Shown here: positions 5,274 through 5,830 of the stretch, one piece after another
How positions within the stretch are numbered: position 1 is the stretch's first letter
Layout of the letters: each line of letters begins with the position of its first letter
Source: Burkholderiales bacterium
GTDB taxonomy: Bacteria > Pseudomonadota > Gammaproteobacteria > Burkholderiales > JAEUOS01
Direction of reading: 5' to 3'
NCBI GenBank assembly: GCA_947456845.1
Contig: CANGUJ010000275.1
Coordinates: forward strand, 1 to 5,830
Length of the DNA stretch: 5,830 nt
Made by a program: the position numbers and the translations under genes
The notes under the pieces: model-generated
Database searches by the model: none
Told to the model about the DNA's origin: nothing
What the model saw: the letters and a program-made list of their open reading frames with translations, nothing else

Positions 5274-5830
5274 ATGAGCGCAGTTCTCGACAATCACGGC
5301 CACGCCCACGATCACGAAGACCACCATCACGGGCCGCCGTCAGGCCTGATGCGCTGGGTCACCACGACCAACCACAAGGACATCGGTACCCTTTACCTGT
5401 GGTTCTCCTTCGCGATGCTGCTGGTGGGCGGGGTACTTGCCCTGTGCATTCGCGCCGAACTGTTCCAGCCCGGCCTGCAGTACTGGCGGCCCGAGCTGTT
5501 CAACCAGTTCACCACCATGCACGGCCTGATCATGGTGTTCGGCGCCATCATGCCCGCCTTCGTGGGGTTCGCCAACTGGATGATCCCGCTGCAGATCGGC
5601 GCGCCCGACATGGCCTTCGCGCGCATGAACAACTGGTCTTTCTGGCTGCTGGTGCCCGCCGCGGCGCTGCTGCTGATCTCGTTCTTCGTGCCCGGCGGCG
5701 CGACCGCGGCCGGCTGGACCCTGTACGCGCCGCTGTCGACCCAGATGGGCCTCGGCATGGACCTCGGCATCTTCGCCATGCACATCATGGGCGCTTCGTC
5801 GATCATGGGTTCGATCAACATCATCACCAC
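5274..5830 (+). CDS. ctaD: Cytochrome c oxidase subunit I (N-terminal part, cut by window end)
   Basis: Subunit I holds haem a and the haem a3-CuB site where oxygen is reduced to water and protons are pumped. Only the first 185 codons, plus two bases, are present, about a third of a usual subunit I. The visible part begins with a histidine-rich cytosolic tail (seven His within residues 8-19), then RWVTTTNHKDIGTLYLWFS (27-45), the hallmark opening of the family. FTTMHGLIMVFGAIMP (79-94) contains H83, the expected haem a ligand, and NWMIPLQIGAPDMAFARMNNWSFWL (101-125) corresponds to the D-channel entrance region. At least four membrane helices are recognisable. The high-spin haem and CuB ligands lie beyond the window. 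The gene follows coxB in the usual ctaC-ctaD order with a good ribosome binding site, so the two subunits are probably made from one message. The reading frame is intact to the window end. Confidence 0.97.
   Translation, partial: MSAVLDNHGHAHDHEDHHHGPPSGLMRWVTTTNHKDIGTLYLWFSFAMLLVGGVLALCIRAELFQPGLQYWRPELFNQFTTMHGLIMVFGAIMPAFVGFANWMIPLQIGAPDMAFARMNNWSFWLLVPAAALLLISFFVPGGATAAGWTLYAPLSTQMGLGMDLGIFAMHIMGASSIMGSINIIT

Noticed and set aside
4036..5277. 413-codon open frame on the plus strand overlapping coxB
   Set aside because: It is a shifted frame of coxB with an arginine-rich, low-complexity composition; the coxB frame contains every CuA and haem ligand.

Overview
This looks like an ordinary chromosomal stretch of a high-GC proteobacterium. 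A betaproteobacterium is most likely, perhaps near Azoarcus, Thauera or Zoogloea. That is inferred from the protein families, chiefly the cytochrome-c-fused oxidase subunit II preceded by a DUF2244 gene, and from a strong G/C preference at third codon positions; no search was run. There are six protein genes, one of them cut by the window end. I see no tRNA, rRNA, CRISPR array, insertion sequence or phage gene.

Bases 11-1737 hold two divergent genes separated by 140 bases. A ComF/GntX-type phosphoribosyltransferase-fold protein reads leftward. bioC, the malonyl-ACP methyltransferase that opens pimelate synthesis for biotin, reads rightward. Bases 1823-3112 encode a two-domain signalling protein: an EAL-like domain that has lost key metal-binding residues, followed by an HDOD domain. 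The 85-base gap before it holds a perfect 12-base palindrome and an adjoining perfect 8-bp hairpin.

Bases 3113-3443 carry no credible gene. They contain a terminator-like hairpin, a second and stronger hairpin, and a consensus extended -10 promoter (TGCTATAAT). The promoter points into the last block, which reads rightward: a DUF2244 membrane protein, coxB/ctaC (oxidase subunit II with a CuA centre and a fused C-terminal cytochrome c domain) and the first 185 codons of ctaD (oxidase subunit I). Gaps of 80 and 46 bases without a clear terminator suggest these three are co-transcribed.

The genes fall into three separate jobs: biotin precursor synthesis, intracellular signalling, and aerobic respiration through a caa3-like cytochrome c oxidase. 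I do not find a convincing new multi-gene system. The points most worth a second look are the degenerate EAL domain, the unexplained hairpins in the two gaps, the histidine-rich start of CtaD, and the DUF2244 gene at the head of the oxidase operon.
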